Source: Rhodamnia argentea (Eukaryota; Streptophyta; Magnoliopsida; Myrtales; Myrtaceae). From it: a DNA stretch of 64,000 bases. A model generated the notes under the pieces. That model was not told where the DNA came from, did not search any database, and saw nothing but the letters and a program-made list of their open reading frames with translations. Position 1 is the stretch's first letter, and each line of letters opens with the position of its first letter. Position numbers and translations under genes: made by a program. The DNA is taken from positions 9,402,501 to 9,466,500 of the forward strand of contig NC_063159.1 of assembly GCF_020921035.1 (NCBI RefSeq). Reading direction: 5' to 3'. This document shows, piece by piece, positions 11,948 to 23,673 of this stretch.

Positions 11948-12176
11948 CATTAGATTCTCATCCTGAACGTCTTCTCTAGTATTTGGGCCTAAAAAGTTGA
12001 GTTGATGGGCCTGGACCAAGTCTTGAGCCCAACAATTCAAAGCCTGATTCTGGGATTTCTAGGGTTCTGTCACTGGATATAAACGCAAATGAGAAGACCC
12101 AACACTTCCAGCGAGCCGCCGTCTTCTGTCCGGAGCTTCTCCTTCTGATTCGTTTGCTTCCTCTCTCCGCTCAGAA
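11948..12176 (+). promoter_or_regulatory. eL38 core promoter and 5' leader
   Basis: TGGGCC site II elements lie at 11984-11989 and 12006-12011, with a GAGCCCAA in reverse sense near 12025-12032. A telo-box-like TAGGGTTC is at about 12060-12067 and a TATAAA at 12078-12083. The leader is pyrimidine-rich. Site II plus telo box is the usual pairing in plant ribosomal protein promoters and fits high expression in dividing cells. The block is duplicated at 10649-10912. Confidence 0.75.
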
Positions 12177-13526
<1,350 letters not shown>

Positions 13527-14447
13527 GAAGATGGCTTTGCTTCCTAGCCGTTATAGAGTCATTAGCGAGAGACATCCACTTCCAGTTTTGGAAGATTTAT
13601 TTTCTTACCAGTGTCTTGAGGTTGTCTTGTTTGACCCGGATTTGGTTTTTAATTCTTATGTTATGAGGAAAATATGGCTTATTCTGAATTATACGATATG
13701 GTACCTGTGGACCTTTCTTGCCATCATCTTATTTGGATCGTAAGCTTATTGTTGTTCATATGGAATCAATAGGGTTTTCCTTTTTCTACTAGAAGATGCT
13801 CCATCAATCGGAATGTATCCATCATCGCAATTTTAATGGCTTTTCATTTCCTGGATGGGTAAAATTGCAACTCCAGCGTCATAGAAACACAGGGACTGGG
13901 TTAAGTGTTTATATGTATCGGTTACACGAGGAGTCTATGAATATGTTGTAGCTATTCGTGATTCACTCCTCAAATGAATTGACTAATGCGTCGCTCAGGC
14001 GTTGGACCTCATTGGTTTATGAAAGACCAAAAAACAAGCTCGAATAGTAGCTTGACCTTTCCCATACTGTGCATGTTTATGAGAGTTGATTGCTCCTTTA
14101 ACGTGGCCCCGTCTTGAAGTGTAGTCCCAAAATTTAAACAAGCCGCAGCCAGTGCCGGTTCAAAAGTAGTTAAATGGATATGAGCAAGACACGAGACACA
14201 GGGCAGAAAGGCGTCTCATCAGCTCCTCTTTACAGGACAAATTCAAGTCACAGTAACTCGATCGGCTCTTGGCATTTCGGGCTCGATTATAAGTTCCTCT
14301 TCTGGTCTATTCACCAATTGCGCGTCTCTCCGGGCCCAAAAGAGAGAAGCCACTCTACTAGAAATTTATGTCGTTTTCAATTCCAGTTAGTAAAATGGGA
14401 AAAATTAATCAAAGAGAAGAATCTCAAATTACTTGCCTAAGCAAGCA

Positions 14448-14686
14448 ACAGAACATACTGAAATGCTTACTTCTTCAAGACATGCTCCAGAGAACTTTCA
14501 TGCCTTAAGTTGCGCTGTCCTGCTGACGCCGGCATCACTCATATAAGGAGTTGACGATGAGAAAGACAGAACATACTGAAATGCTTACTTCTTCAAGACA
14601 TGCTCCAGAGAACTTTCATGCCTTAAGTTGCGCTGTCCTGCTGAAAGCCGGCATCACTCATATAAGGAGTTGACGATGAGAAAGAC
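14448..14686. repeat. Tandem duplication of about 118-120 bp
   Basis: The segment beginning acagaacatactgaaatgct and ending gagttgacgatgagaaagac occurs twice head to tail, starting at 14448 and 14566. The copies differ only at 'ctgctgacgccgg' against 'ctgctgaaagccgg'. Near identity indicates a recent local duplication. No coding frame or recognised RNA gene explains it. Confidence 0.9.
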
Positions 14687-15827
14687 AAGAAAGACAGCGA
14701 AGACAGCGTGATTCGCTTAAATTGAGCACAGGGTTTCTGTAGGTTTAGTGGTAGCATTAGGGCTCACTCAATTAGGCAAGACGATCAAGACAGCACCCCA
14801 AACGACTAGGGTGAGTAGCATACTGCTGGTAGTTGTAGCTGGTCTTGCAGCCCCGTGCTACCCTGCCCTTTTCCTCTGTGTTCAGCGGCGCCTGGCCGCC
14901 ACTCGGTCAGCTGTCCAGTCTTGAGACCACTGCCTGCGCTCCCTTTGTCTCCATTAAGAGAAAGAGTAATACCAAAGAAGGTGGGGATGTGAGTGACGGT
15001 GGTAAGAGAGTAAGAATGAAGATGAGCACAGCGGTCCCAAAGGCAGAAACGAGGGAGCGATGCAGAACGGCACGAATCCATTACCTTGTTTTTTCTTTTT
15101 TTCCGGGTCAAATGAACCCATTACTTCAACACAATGAAATTGGAATAAGGAAGACTCATCGATCAATCAAAATCTAGAAAACGACCACAATAATCAAAAC
15201 ATTAGAAATTGGTAGAAGTTTACTTTTTCTTTTTGTGGTTTTGTCCAGGTCTTCATTTTTGTTCCTAAAACGAACCACAATACCCTAAATCCCATTTTTA
15301 GATTGTCAGTGGTCGTACATAGCCAGATGCTCAGCACGCTTATTTTATGTTAAACCTCAGAAGACAAACAAGATGATGGCAAACTTGTTTGCCCAATGAT
15401 CAAAAATCGAAAACTCACTATTAAACTCCCGCTTGGAAAATACTGAGGGGATAAATAGTAAGAGGATAACATGCCAAACCTGACAATCGCTCGTAGCTGC
15501 ACAAAGGGAACTTGAATAATCAAATGAACTCCAAAGCCTAAGTCAAGAATAATGGGTAGTCTCTTTTGGTAACCAAGAAAAGACACTAGGACAAAATACT
15601 TCAACCTTAGTCTCACTGACCAAGCCAATCATATTACAAAAAATAGTGGGCCTCCTACCAAATAACACAGATTTCATAATAGTTTCTACGTTCTAATTGA
15701 CCGTCTACCACCTTGTGACAGAATCAAAGCAACATCAGATACATAGCAACCCTACTCCAGTTCCAGATTCCAGTAGAGGTACTTGATTGTTCTTGAAGTG
15801 GTTTATGCATAATATTTTCGTTTTTCA

Positions 15828-16235
15828 TTGTTGGAACTTTTTCGTTTCTTCAGATTAGCGATGAAGTTAAGATAGATATAGAAAAGCATGGTGGAGGAAG
15901 TTGTAAAGGAAACAAGCAACAAGATCAGAATCTAGAGCAATCACTTCCGTCTCTAATTTGAAGAAATGAAAATGTTCCAACCATCATCGGTTGCTCTGAT
16001 TCTGATCCTACGGTCCCTCATCTCTTTTACCACTTCTACCAACATACCCTTCCATGTCTATCTTCACTTCGTCTCCAATACGAAAAAACAGAAAAATTCC
16101 AACCCAAGTGAAAACATTTTGTGTGTGTGTATAGATGCTACCATCTTTAAGAACAATCAAGTGCCTCAAGAGAATTGCGCTGATTCTACTCTTGAAGTCC
16201 CTCATCTCCTTTACGACTTCCACGATCAAACTTGT
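15828..16235. repeat. Three-copy module forming a large imperfect hairpin
   Basis: A module of about 115 bp at 15828-15942 (ggaactttttcgtttcttca ... aagatcagaatctagagcaatc) is followed, after a loop of about 50 bp, by its diverged reverse complement at about 15990-16105. A shorter third copy in the same sense as the second is at about 16165-16225, sharing gtccctcatctc and tttac.acttc. Arms are roughly 70 percent identical by eye. It could be a MITE relic, a decayed duplicated exon or a hairpin-RNA locus. Confidence 0.6.
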
Positions 16236-16887
16236 CAAGGACTTGTGTCATTTTCCCACATATGATCAACTAGGGTTGACCAAGAAAATACGATCTCAAC
16301 AATAAAAGCATAATCTGCTCCATCAAAATGCTTCACATATACATAGAGACACTCAGACATGGCAATTGGGGTGTGAAGATGGACATTATCATAGGATCAT
16401 AGAACTGCAGTGCCATTCAGCAACAGGAAAGGGTGTTTTCCTAAGTCAACGGCTCCCCAGACTATATTGTCACAACAGCTGAACCGTGATCCGGAAATGA
16501 ATTCCGAATCAGAAAAAGATGGTTTAGATAGTACTCATTGTATACAAAGTGATAGCATTGCACAGAGCTTATTCCTTTGACATTGTATAAGCACGCCCTA
16601 ACAGTCCAAAAGGCATCCATTGGTTGCACCATGAACACAAATCCTGCTTTTAACTAGCTGCCTGTTTCAAGAATATATACTAGTAAATACCTTGTCAAAT
16701 GAAAAATGAAATCACAAAAGACAACCCCCCCCCAAAAAAAAAAAAAAACAAAACAACAACCCACACCCACGCACAAGGAAATGCAACAAAGGATCGCGGA
16801 CTAATTACTTTAAAGCAATGGGGCAATTTCTATAGTCGGCCATAAGATAAGAATCCCAACCTCAGAAATTTGAAGAAAGATATAAAT

Positions 16888-17765
16888 GACACAAGAAACT
16901 CTAAGGCCACATTTGATAAGGTAGCCGAAATATTCAATAGACATTGTAGATTATCTCTTGTAGATTAAAATTCAACTGTCTACTCATTACTTAAAGGTTT
17001 ACACTTCAACTTTCAGGACATGACCCCTCATATCTTACTAAAATCATCCGCTTTTAATGAGACAACACCCACATTTGTCCCACATTGAAAAAACTTCATT
17101 TAATCAAGAAGAACCGCCTATATATGACTTTACAGAAAATTATAACAGGTAATATATAGTTTTACAGGCCAACATAAGAAGTTCAATTTGAGAAGCAAAA
17201 GTACCTACTGAGCAAAACTAATAACTAGCATCAGGAGCTTTAGAATTGGCATTAAAACTGTCGAAGCCTCCACTATTTGGTCCGGCAGGATTTGTTTGAT
17301 AGGCAGGAAGTGGAGCCATTGAGGGGGACACAAGAAACTCTAAGGCCACATTTGATAAGGTAGCCGAAATATTCAATAGACATTGTAGATTATCTCTTGT
17401 AGATTAAAATTCAACTGTCTACTCATTACTTAAAGGTTTACACTTCAACTTTCAGGACATGACCCCTCATATCTTACTAAAATCATCCGCTTTTAATGAG
17501 ACAACACCCACATTTGTCCCACATTGAAAAAACTTCATTTAATCAAGAAGAACCGCCTATATATGACTTTACAGAAAATTATAACAGGTAATATATAGTT
17601 TTACAGGCCAACATAAGAAGTTCAATTTGAGAAGCAAAAGTACCTACTGAGCAAAACTAATAACTAGCATCAGGAGCTTTAGAATTGGCATTAAAACTGT
17701 CGAAGCCTCCACTATTTGGTCCGGCAGGATTTGTTTGATAGGCAGGAAGTGGAGCCATTGAGGGG
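16888..17765. repeat. Perfect 439-bp tandem duplication at the U1-C 3' end
   Basis: Copies at 16888-17326 and 17327-17765 read as identical base for base. Each contains the last 36 codons or so of U1-C (reverse strand) with the TAG stop, plus about 330 bp of 3' sequence. The copy adjoining the gene (17327-17765) supplies the functional C-terminus. The distal copy is an orphan fragment downstream of the stop. Confidence 0.92.
17218..17326 (-). pseudogene. Orphan C-terminal fragment of U1-C
   Basis: This is the coding part of the distal duplicate. It repeats the last codons of U1-C, from MAPLPAYQTNPAGP to APDASY and the TAG stop, but is cut off from the rest of the gene by the duplication junction. 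It has no start, zinc finger or splice acceptor of its own. If the U1-C transcript runs through the first copy's polyadenylation region, this fragment would simply be 3' UTR. Confidence 0.85.
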
Positions 17766-20700
17766 GCGCTACCAGAAGAGGCTGGGATTGGTCCACTCCC
17801 AGGAACAGTAGGAGGGACGTTGAATGTAGGAGGCCTTGGCATGCCATTCATTTGAGTGATAGAGGGAGCACCAGGCGGTGGCACCATTGAAGGCATTGCT
17901 GAAGGATTATAGCCTGCCAAATGAAGAAAAACCTATAAAATAAGATTCATATTTCTCCTTTTATAGCCATTTTACACATGGGCGAGAAAGAGACATATAG
18001 GTAGGAGGGTGCAGGCTCTCTCAATGAGTAGATGTAGATGATACAAGCTTACCAAAATGCTATCAAACTATTGATGAGAACATATATGGAACTGCTCGCT
18101 TGTCAAAAGATCTCCCATATCAAATGCCATGAGTCAACCGTTATAACAAAATGGTGTTGCATGGAAAAGTAAAAAAAGAAAAGCAAACTATAAGTCAAAC
18201 GCATATAAGAATCATGGGTGCAAATAAGATAAATAGAGCATGTACTAAGAATAAGGGCTAATTAGTACCCAGAACACAATGTTTTTTAATCAACTGAGAT
18301 AAGTCAAATTGGTTTGGGGAAAAAAAAGGCTAATGAAGAATAATATGATGTCTTTTGCCATGTAATGATAATGATTTGATTTGACAATTGTCACCATTAG
18401 AAAGAACTCAGAGTGAATTGACTTGTATGTTAATCAATCGTCCTTCTTGCCTCTTAGGAACTACGAGTATTAATTTACATGTTTACGTGAAACAAAAACA
18501 ATGAAAGAAGCAACACAAAAGGTCGGAATTATATGCACTTCAACATCACTACATGTTTTATCCTACCATGTCTTGTAGGTCCAAATTTACCTATTTTAAC
18601 CTAAACGCCTCCACAGAAGTACGTTTACCCAACTCCTAGCAGGCATCAACACAGACAATGTCCTATCCAACTCGCTTTAAAGGAACATTTACTGAATTTA
18701 TTTTTCATAAGTGCAGATAAAATACTGAAGAATTAACGGCTTGATTTAGTGTAAAGAAAAAGAGGAGCGAAAGAAGAATTTCAGTCTCCAAAGCTGTATA
18801 TGTTTCCAGATCTAGAGAAGGTAAGGCAATCTAGGAAGTGATACTCATGATTTCATGAAAGACACTCCATGAGATTGAAAAAGGATACTGACCATTTAAT
18901 ACATCATCAGCCAATGCATGTTCCCACAAAGCACCTCTATAAGATAGGCATTGTTGCACTATCCACAAAATTGAAATAATGAAATAACACACACAGAGGA
19001 CATACCCATTCTTTCAACAAAGCTTTGCTTCAAAATGGCAGTGGATATTTGATGTGGAGAAAGACAGTTTGTGAAGGAGGGTACAAATTGCAAAAGTAGA
19101 TTTAGAAGATGCACGGTGTTAGCTATGTCTAATCTAGGAGCACACAGAATAGGGCTTTGGAAGAAAATATGGTAGAGGTGGGACTACTTCAGACACAAAA
19201 ATTCCTGTTTCTTTGCATTACAAAGACCATGAGAGTTCAGGTGGTGGAAGGCTGGCGATGGAGAAGTGGTGTGGCGACAGACCTTTTTTATTAGTGCTAA
19301 AGCTCAAAGTTTTGTCTAGTTTTTCTGAGCTGTAGAATCAGATAGCACTTGATGCGCGAGAGGACAATCATGAACAGTGGAATTATTGCACTTCATGAGT
19401 TTTTTTCTATCAAATCCAACTACATTAATCATGTCTCTACGGAACTGGAAGTGCAACAAAACACGCTTTTTACTGGGGAATCCATTTGGAAAGGAAAGGT
19501 TTCTTTTCTCTAGAGAAGGGATATAGTATCACTTTTGACAATCTTCAAATGAAAAAAGAATAACACTGGTAAAAAATAGATGTTTTTGTGCAAGAACTAT
19601 TGTTACGATTTACATTGTCACTAAACTACATAGATTTGAAGTACACTTTTGCAATTTTGGGAGTAATGTGGGTTGCATCAGGTACAATACAGCAAGAACT
19701 TTGAGCTTGAAGAGGGGCCATGAATTAGTCTATTGGAAAGAAGAAAATTACTAAGATAATTCCTCTCTGTCTCTCAGTTCAATGAAGAAGAAACAATACA
19801 CATTTGAAAAAGTTAAATCTTCTTGGGATTCTTTTTGGAGTAATTGATTATACACCCGTATAATAATCTCACGCCAAAATTTCCCACCAATAAATTTCAA
19901 TACCTTAACAAAGCCCAGACAATGAAATGAAAAAACTGTAGCCACCAGTCAATCGATGAAGGAAAACTCCGAGTAGCCACATTTTCAGTGTATGTACGAA
20001 AATTCATGTATGAGCCACTGCAATAATCAACATGGTACCTGGAGCACCGGGGGGTGGCCTAGGCAAAACAGGTGGCCTGAATCCTGGGGCTAAAGGAGAA
20101 TTCAACGGCATCTGTGCATTCGCTCCCATGGGCATTAAAGGTGTTGGCAGTAGAGGTAATCGAGGCCTCTGAGCCATAAGATGCTGATTATAAGCGGCAC
20201 CGACTTGTTGGAAAGCTGCTGCTTGCCCCAAGTGTTCCTTAATCCTTTGGTCAATTAAACTTTGAGTTTGCTGCTCCTCAAATTGCTGATAGTAAAGACG
20301 CACATTTGCCTAAAACCAGTGACAGATTCAAGTTCAGAAAACTTGGGAGTCCACTATAAATAATAAAGCAAAACAGATGGAGATGAGAAAAAGTACCTTG
20401 TGCTTGTATCCTGCATTGTGCTGCTTTCTGACTGACGGCTGAGGTATAAAAAAATAAATAGTGATTAAAAAGCTAAGGGGGTCGAAGTTTTAAAGGTCAA
20501 AATGTTAGTGCATGGGAATGTTAGTCATGGTTCATCGAGTTGTTCAAAAAGAAACATGACATGGAATTATCATAAGTAAAATGAGCTCAATCTCATGAAG
20601 AAAAGGGCAAAAGGCAGATTCCCATTGAGCACCTTAGGCAAGATAGCAACTGCTCAGAGCTAATAACCAGTCCCTGAGCAGCTTCAATAAGCAAGCAGCG

Positions 20701-21067
20701 TTTTCGCATGTCATTTGAAAGCCCATTCTTTCTTTCCCCCCCAAAGTACTCGTCAATTCCAAACTCATGGACGACTTGAACACTAAACATGATGATTTGC
20801 AGAAAGAGAAACAGACACCCGTTCCATCGATCATCAACTCTATAGAGCTAAACCATACGCTAAGTCCAATCAACGAAGATGAAGAAGCGAAGAGAGTGAA
20901 GTTGAGGGAGAAAGAAGGTTTACCGAGTCGTGCGTCAAGTAAGTGTCGCAGTAGTCGCAGTAATACCTGCGAACGACGGATGATCGGAGTAAGCAGAAGT
21001 CAGGCAAACGTGACATCGTAAACAATAAAATGTCAAGGAATCAGACAAGTCCAACGTACCGGGGCAT
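17657..21067 (-). CDS. U1C: U1 small nuclear ribonucleoprotein C (U1-C)
   Basis: Five coding exons on the minus strand: 21060-21067, 20924-20966, 20397-20438, 20039-20309 and 17657-17913. All junctions are GT-AG and in frame, giving 206 residues, close to the usual plant length. The protein starts MPRYYCDYCDTYLTHDS and carries the U1-type C2H2 zinc finger (Cys6, Cys9, His24, His30) that binds U1-70K and the U1 snRNA/5' splice-site duplex. It continues with the conserved helix YYQQFEEQQTQSLIDQRIKE and a Pro/Met/Gly-rich tail. It acts in 5' splice-site recognition in the nucleus. The first exon is only 8 nt and the last intron is 2.1 kb (17914-20038). The 3' end lies in a perfect 439-bp tandem duplication. 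The gene is divergent from calreticulin-3. Confidence 0.95.
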
Positions 21068-21206
21068 GACGGCTTCGAGCTCGGTGGAGGAGGGAGGAGG
21101 AGGAGGGAGAGCGAGAAGAAACCCTAGGAGAGAGAAAATTGGAGAACTTCTTCGGGAGAGGGATGAGTACGGGTGCGCAGGATAACAATTCGTGAATTTC
21201 CGGAGC

Positions 21207-21983
21207 AGAAATTCGTTTGGTAATTTAACTTCTGAAATAAAAATTCGTTTAGTAAAAATATTTACTTTTTAAAAAAATTTCTACTTTTGAAGTAAATTTT
21301 CACTTTTGAAGTTATTTTTTTTCCAATTTGAGAAGTTAAAAAAAATTACTTCTTAACTTAGGAAATACTTTTCGCTTCATCCTCTTTTCATTATGCCCCA
21401 TCCTCTTTTCATTATGCCCTCATCGTCTTTTTTACCCAGCCTGCCTTCGCTGCGACCCACCATTGACCACCGCTTGCCACCACCTATTGTCACCTGCGAC
21501 CACCGTCAACCGCCGATCATCACTAGTAGCCGCCCACCGCAAACCTCCGTTGGGCGCCCCTAATCGCTAACCCCCACCAATCGCCATCGATCGCTACTCG
21601 TGACCACGGGCGCCAACCAACAACCGCCGCCCGTCACTAACCAATGCCGCCGCCGCCCATCGTCGACCACCGCTGGCCGCCTCTACCCACCTTTGCCCCT
21701 CGCCACCCACCGCCTCCCGTCGCCAATCTCCTACCACCACCTCACCCCCGCCACCAACCATTACTCGTGACCATCGCTTTTGAGTTGCCATCTCCGGCCG
21801 CCAAAGTAAAAAATAAATAATATTTTTTTTATCTTTAAAAAGTAAATAATATTTTTAACAATAAAAATTATTTTTGAAGAAATTTAAAAAGTTTAAAAAT
21901 GAAGTTTTAGAATTTTTCGATCGTCGACAATAATTTTTCATAGATGATTTCGTAAGTAAAAATTTTTAACCAAACGAATTTCT
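21207..21983. mobile_element. TIR-bounded non-autonomous DNA element with GC-rich core
   Basis: The 15-mer agaaattcgtttggt at 21207-21221 returns as its exact reverse complement at 21969-21983. Inside each end lie AT-rich stretches with 'aagtaaa' and 'acttct' words, and the centre (about 21430-21790) is a C-rich run of CCACCG/CGCC-like words open on the minus strand. There is no transposase. The outer boundaries are uncertain because partly repeated phrases such as 'aaatcaacttc' continue to about 22080. Confidence 0.6.
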
Positions 21984-23354
21984 CTAATCATAAATCAACT
22001 TCTGGAGCAAGAGTAGGAAAATCAACTCCCGCTTCTGAGTAGAAGTAGAGAAATCAACTTCCGGCCATAGGTTGATTTCTCAAACTGCAGTGTTGCCATA
22101 CGTGCTCTATGGTAACGCCGAGACCACCTTCTCTTTCGCTTCCGACGGTTTCGGGGTTTTGTTTGCGCACTCGAGCAGGGGCGATCCAACTAGAATCCTA
22201 TCTGTCCATTCGGAATTGAACCTGTTCGAATCAAATTGAACCGTTTCATAGTCAATTCGAAAATCGAGCCTATCTTTTAAAATAAATAATTTAACAATCT
22301 ATTCTCTCAAAATTAATCATTTGTATCGTTTCAAATAATTAGCTAATGAAACATTTAAATATTTTCGTGAACAACAAAAATATTTCTTATTGATTTATTT
22401 TTATAAGCAATACAAGCGATTAATTTTAGAAATAAATTTTCCAAATCATTCATCTTCCACACGGAACAAATAAAATATAACTAACATTTGAAGAAAAACA
22501 TGCCTTAAAGCGTTGGTTGCCTTCCTAATCTTCCCATATTCGAAACCCATTTTCAACATTCTTGGGCTTTATCAGAACCGAACCAAAACCCACCGAATTT
22601 CCTAGATAGTCCGGCTCGGAACCGACCGGGGTGAACCCCATTTAGTTTTGTTCTCGGGTTGAGCCGGTCTGATTACTCACCCATGCTCTAGAGGCGAGAG
22701 ACAAATCGGGAGCTAGTAAGCCGGTCCAACGGTTAAGGTTATTCGACATTTTGGGAAAACTTCGTGCGGATTTATTTCATGCAGCATTCACATCGCAATC
22801 CAAATTTATAAAGATTTTTTTTTCCCAAAAAAAGTGCTACCACAATACCCGTCGATCAACTAAAAAGAAAATGACAAAAATTTTCAATTCACCCTGCGTT
22901 TTCGCGATATGCATAATAAATGCATTGAAATCGAGTGATTCCTTATTAAACATGCTTAACAAGCGTCGTAGAGGAACTCGTTAGTAAAATTCTTTCTGTG
23001 AATCTCCTAAGATTTATCTAATTAATAACTATATTATGACCGATCCCGGCAACGTGTAACAAGATCCTAATAGGCTTCAAACAGTTTGGCGCTCATTTAT
23101 AGTTTAATAACATCGGGTTATGACACGTGATAATAAGATAAGGCATGTCACATTCGCACATGGGGCTTCTAAAAAAGATAAATGTCGACCGTACATATAG
23201 CGATATTTTGATGTGCGGCATGGCACGCCATGGAATCGAGACAGGAAATCCATATTTCTCCAAAATCCGAATTATCCTTTTTCATTTTGTTAGCAAAAGG
23301 TGGATGGAGAAGGCGACCGTCCAAAATCGGGTCGGGCCTCAACAGGATTGGTCT

Positions 23355-23435
23355 CCTACTGGGCCGGGCTTGGGCGGGAAGATGGGCCGACGCTACTTGA
23401 GACACAAACGGACCGGCCCGATATCGAGCCCATCC
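23355..23435 (+). promoter_or_regulatory. Cluster of GGGCC site II-like motifs upstream of CRT3
   Basis: TGGGCC occurs at 23360-23365 and 23383-23388, with GGCCCG near 23415-23420 and AGCCCA near 23426-23431, about 240-315 bp before the chosen CRT3 start. Motifs of this kind bind TCP factors in plants. A G-box core (CACGTG) is further up at 23124-23129. I did not find a convincing ER-stress element of the CCAAT-N9-CCACG type. Confidence 0.45.
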
Positions 23436-23673
23436 AGTTTGAGGTAATTTCTCAAGGTGGCACAAGCGTAATTCGGCTCAAAGAGGGGGGCAATGACCTT
23501 TCGATACTCCGGTCAAGATGGTCGTCAAAGTCGTCGCGTCCCGTCGAAGACGCAACACGAAGGCCACTCTCCACTGTCTGAATGAGCTCTGAATTTCTTC
23601 TTGTACAGTGGATGAAGAAGATAAGAGCATAAGAGGAGCAAGCGCTGCTCAGAGAAGCTCGTTCGAAGCGCTC

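Larger units (their letters stand above)
13527..16887. other. Intergenic region between eL38 and U1-C
   Basis: No gene is recognised. About 13527-13800 is likely eL38 3' UTR. A tandem duplication of about 118 bp is at 14448-14686. About 14700-15150 has moderately GC-rich sequence with open frames on both strands but no domain I know. A three-copy module that forms a large inverted repeat lies at about 15828-16235. A C9A17-type homopolymer junction is at about 16724-16748. Confidence 0.55.
21068..23607. other. Divergent intergenic region between U1-C and CRT3
   Basis: It holds the U1-C promoter next to 21068, a TIR-bounded element with a GC-rich core (21207-21983), an AT-rich hairpin-repeat relative near 22270-22480, a SINE-head-like phrase (agccggtccaacggttaagg) near 22719-22738, a CACGTG box at 23124-23129, and a cluster of GGGCC motifs at 23360-23433 that probably belongs to the CRT3 promoter. 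No coding gene is recognised. Confidence 0.6.

Noticed and set aside
14520..14700. C/D box snoRNA in the 118-bp duplicated unit
   Set aside because: The C-box-like and D-box-like words are degenerate and wrongly spaced on both strands, and no flanking stem is visible.
14806..15177. Overlapping open frames on both strands between eL38 and U1-C
   Set aside because: Both strands are open over the same moderately GC-rich segment, and neither product shows a domain, signal peptide or splice context.
21594..21791. Gly/Val-rich minus-strand frame in the C-rich core
   Set aside because: It is low-complexity translation of CCACCG-like repeats within a non-autonomous element, not a protein gene.
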